Under the pieces are notes generated by a model, which saw nothing but the letters and a program-made list of their open reading frames with translations, made no database searches and was not told the origin of the DNA. Of a stretch of 64,000 bases of DNA, positions 63,271 to 64,000 are shown in pieces (position 1 is the stretch's first letter; each line of letters begins with the position of its first letter). Source of the DNA: Paracoccus sp. MA (GTDB taxonomy: Bacteria; Pseudomonadota; Alphaproteobacteria; Rhodobacterales; Rhodobacteraceae); the NCBI RefSeq assembly GCF_020990385.1, contig NZ_CP087598.1, positions 1,656,001 through 1,720,000 of the forward strand. The letters are read 5' to 3'. The position numbers and the translations under genes were made by a program.

Positions 63271-63996
63271 ATGGCAAAAGTGGCCCTTGTGACCGGCGGG
63301 TCGCGCGGCATCGGCGCGGCGATCTCGAAGGCGCTGAAGGAGGCGGGCTATACGGTCGCCGCGAATTACGCCGGCAATGACGATGCCGCCCGCGCCTTTA
63401 CCGAGGAGACCGGCATCAAGACCTATAAATGGTCGGTGGCGGATTACGACGCCTGTGCGGCGGGCATCAAGCAGGTCGAGGAGGAGCTGGGCCCCATCGC
63501 CGTGCTGGTCAACAATGCCGGCATCACCCGCGACGCGATGTTCCACAAGATGACCCCCCAGCAGTGGAAGGAGGTCATCGACACCAACCTGACCGGTCTC
63601 TTCAACATGACCCATCCGGTCTGGTCGGGCATGCGCGACCGCAAGTTCGGCCGCATCATCAACATCAGCTCGATCAACGGCCAGAAGGGGCAGGCCGGCC
63701 AAGCGAATTATTCGGCGGCCAAGGCGGGCGACCTGGGCTTCACCAAGGCCCTGGCCCAGGAGGGCGCGCGCGCCGGCATCACCGTGAACGCGATCTGCCC
63801 GGGCTATATCGGCACCGAGATGGTCCGCGCCATCGACGAGAAGGTGCTGAACGAGCGCATCATCCCCCAGATCCCGGTCGGACGCCTGGGCGAACCCGAA
63901 GAGATCGCGCGCTGCGTCACCTTCCTGGCCTCGGACGAGGCCGGCTTCATCACCGGCTCGACCATCAGCGCGAACGGCGGCCAGTTCTTCGTCTGA
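63271..63996 (+). CDS. phaB: Acetoacetyl-CoA reductase
   Basis: A 241-residue NADPH-dependent short-chain dehydrogenase giving (R)-3-hydroxybutyryl-CoA for polyhydroxybutyrate. It opens with ALVTGGSRGIGAAIS (cofactor binding), NNAGITRD follows, and the catalytic Ser-Tyr-Lys lies in INISSINGQKGQAGQANYSAAKAG. The end NGGQFFV is intact, stopping four bases before the window ends. AAAGGGGGACG precedes the ATG. It is 86 bases behind phaA. Confidence 0.95.
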   Translation: MAKVALVTGGSRGIGAAISKALKEAGYTVAANYAGNDDAARAFTEETGIKTYKWSVADYDACAAGIKQVEEELGPIAVLVNNAGITRDAMFHKMTPQQWKEVIDTNLTGLFNMTHPVWSGMRDRKFGRIINISSINGQKGQAGQANYSAAKAGDLGFTKALAQEGARAGITVNAICPGYIGTEMVRAIDEKVLNERIIPQIPVGRLGEPEEIARCVTFLASDEAGFITGSTISANGGQFFV

Positions 63997-64000
63997 CCCC

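Noticed and set aside
1..64000. CRISPR array, rRNA genes or known riboswitch
   Set aside because: No regularly spaced repeats, no rRNA-like segment and no recognisable riboswitch core were seen on reading both strands.

Overview
The window looks like chromosomal DNA of an alphaproteobacterium of the order Rhodobacterales, most likely Paracoccus. The reasons are very high GC, gene order (hemD-mitofilin-hemY, tsaD-gpsA, ftsE-ftsX-plsC, argH-lptM-lysA, phaA-phaB) and a recurring intergenic repeat built around CCAAATACCCC. There are two tRNA genes and no rRNA. Assignments were made by reading motifs; no database search was run.

Bases 1 to about 12646 are accessory DNA lying downstream of the 3' end of a tRNA-Arg(CCT) gene. 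From the left there is a coupled operon of a PaeR7I/XhoI-type DNA methyltransferase, its restriction endonuclease and an OLD-family ATPase-nuclease (84-4580). Next come an IS21-family insertion sequence with istA and istB (4904-7372), an AAA_14/DUF4143 ATPase with a probable leaderless promoter (7456-8665), and a leftward block of an unknown 97-residue protein, a ParDE toxin-antitoxin pair, a Mob/Pre-type relaxase and a RepC-type replication initiator (8886-12353). This reads as a mobilizable replicon carrying defence genes that integrated at the tRNA. No integrase and no second attachment site lie inside the window.

From 12647 to the end the sequence is ordinary backbone. 12647-25528 holds tRNA-Arg, a LacI-family regulator, map, a CinA-domain protein, an acetyltransferase, ilvD, phhB, a cardiolipin synthase, accD, folC, zapE and a lipoprotein. 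25812-30641 holds an MFS transporter, an isolated SGNH-esterase plus spike/fibre-like pair, the remnant of a GlxA-type regulator, and tRNA-Thr(CGT). 30689-39416 holds hemY, mitofilin/Mic60, hemD, tsaD, gpsA, a YciI protein, an EVE-domain protein and an ABC exporter. 39417-40033 shows no convincing gene.

40034-52776 holds a CAP-domain protein, a BON-LysM protein, an acyl-CoA synthetase, a small HNH protein, ettA, a sulfotransferase, rimO, two small exported proteins, an ABC-2 transporter, plsC, ftsX and ftsE. 52915-64000 holds a zinc-ribbon membrane protein, a DUF4175 protein, lysA, a small membrane protein, an lptM-like lipoprotein, argH, a TlpA thioredoxin, tag, an EAL protein, and phaA-phaB of polyhydroxybutyrate synthesis. 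Many neighbours overlap by ATGA or TGATG, so translational coupling is common.
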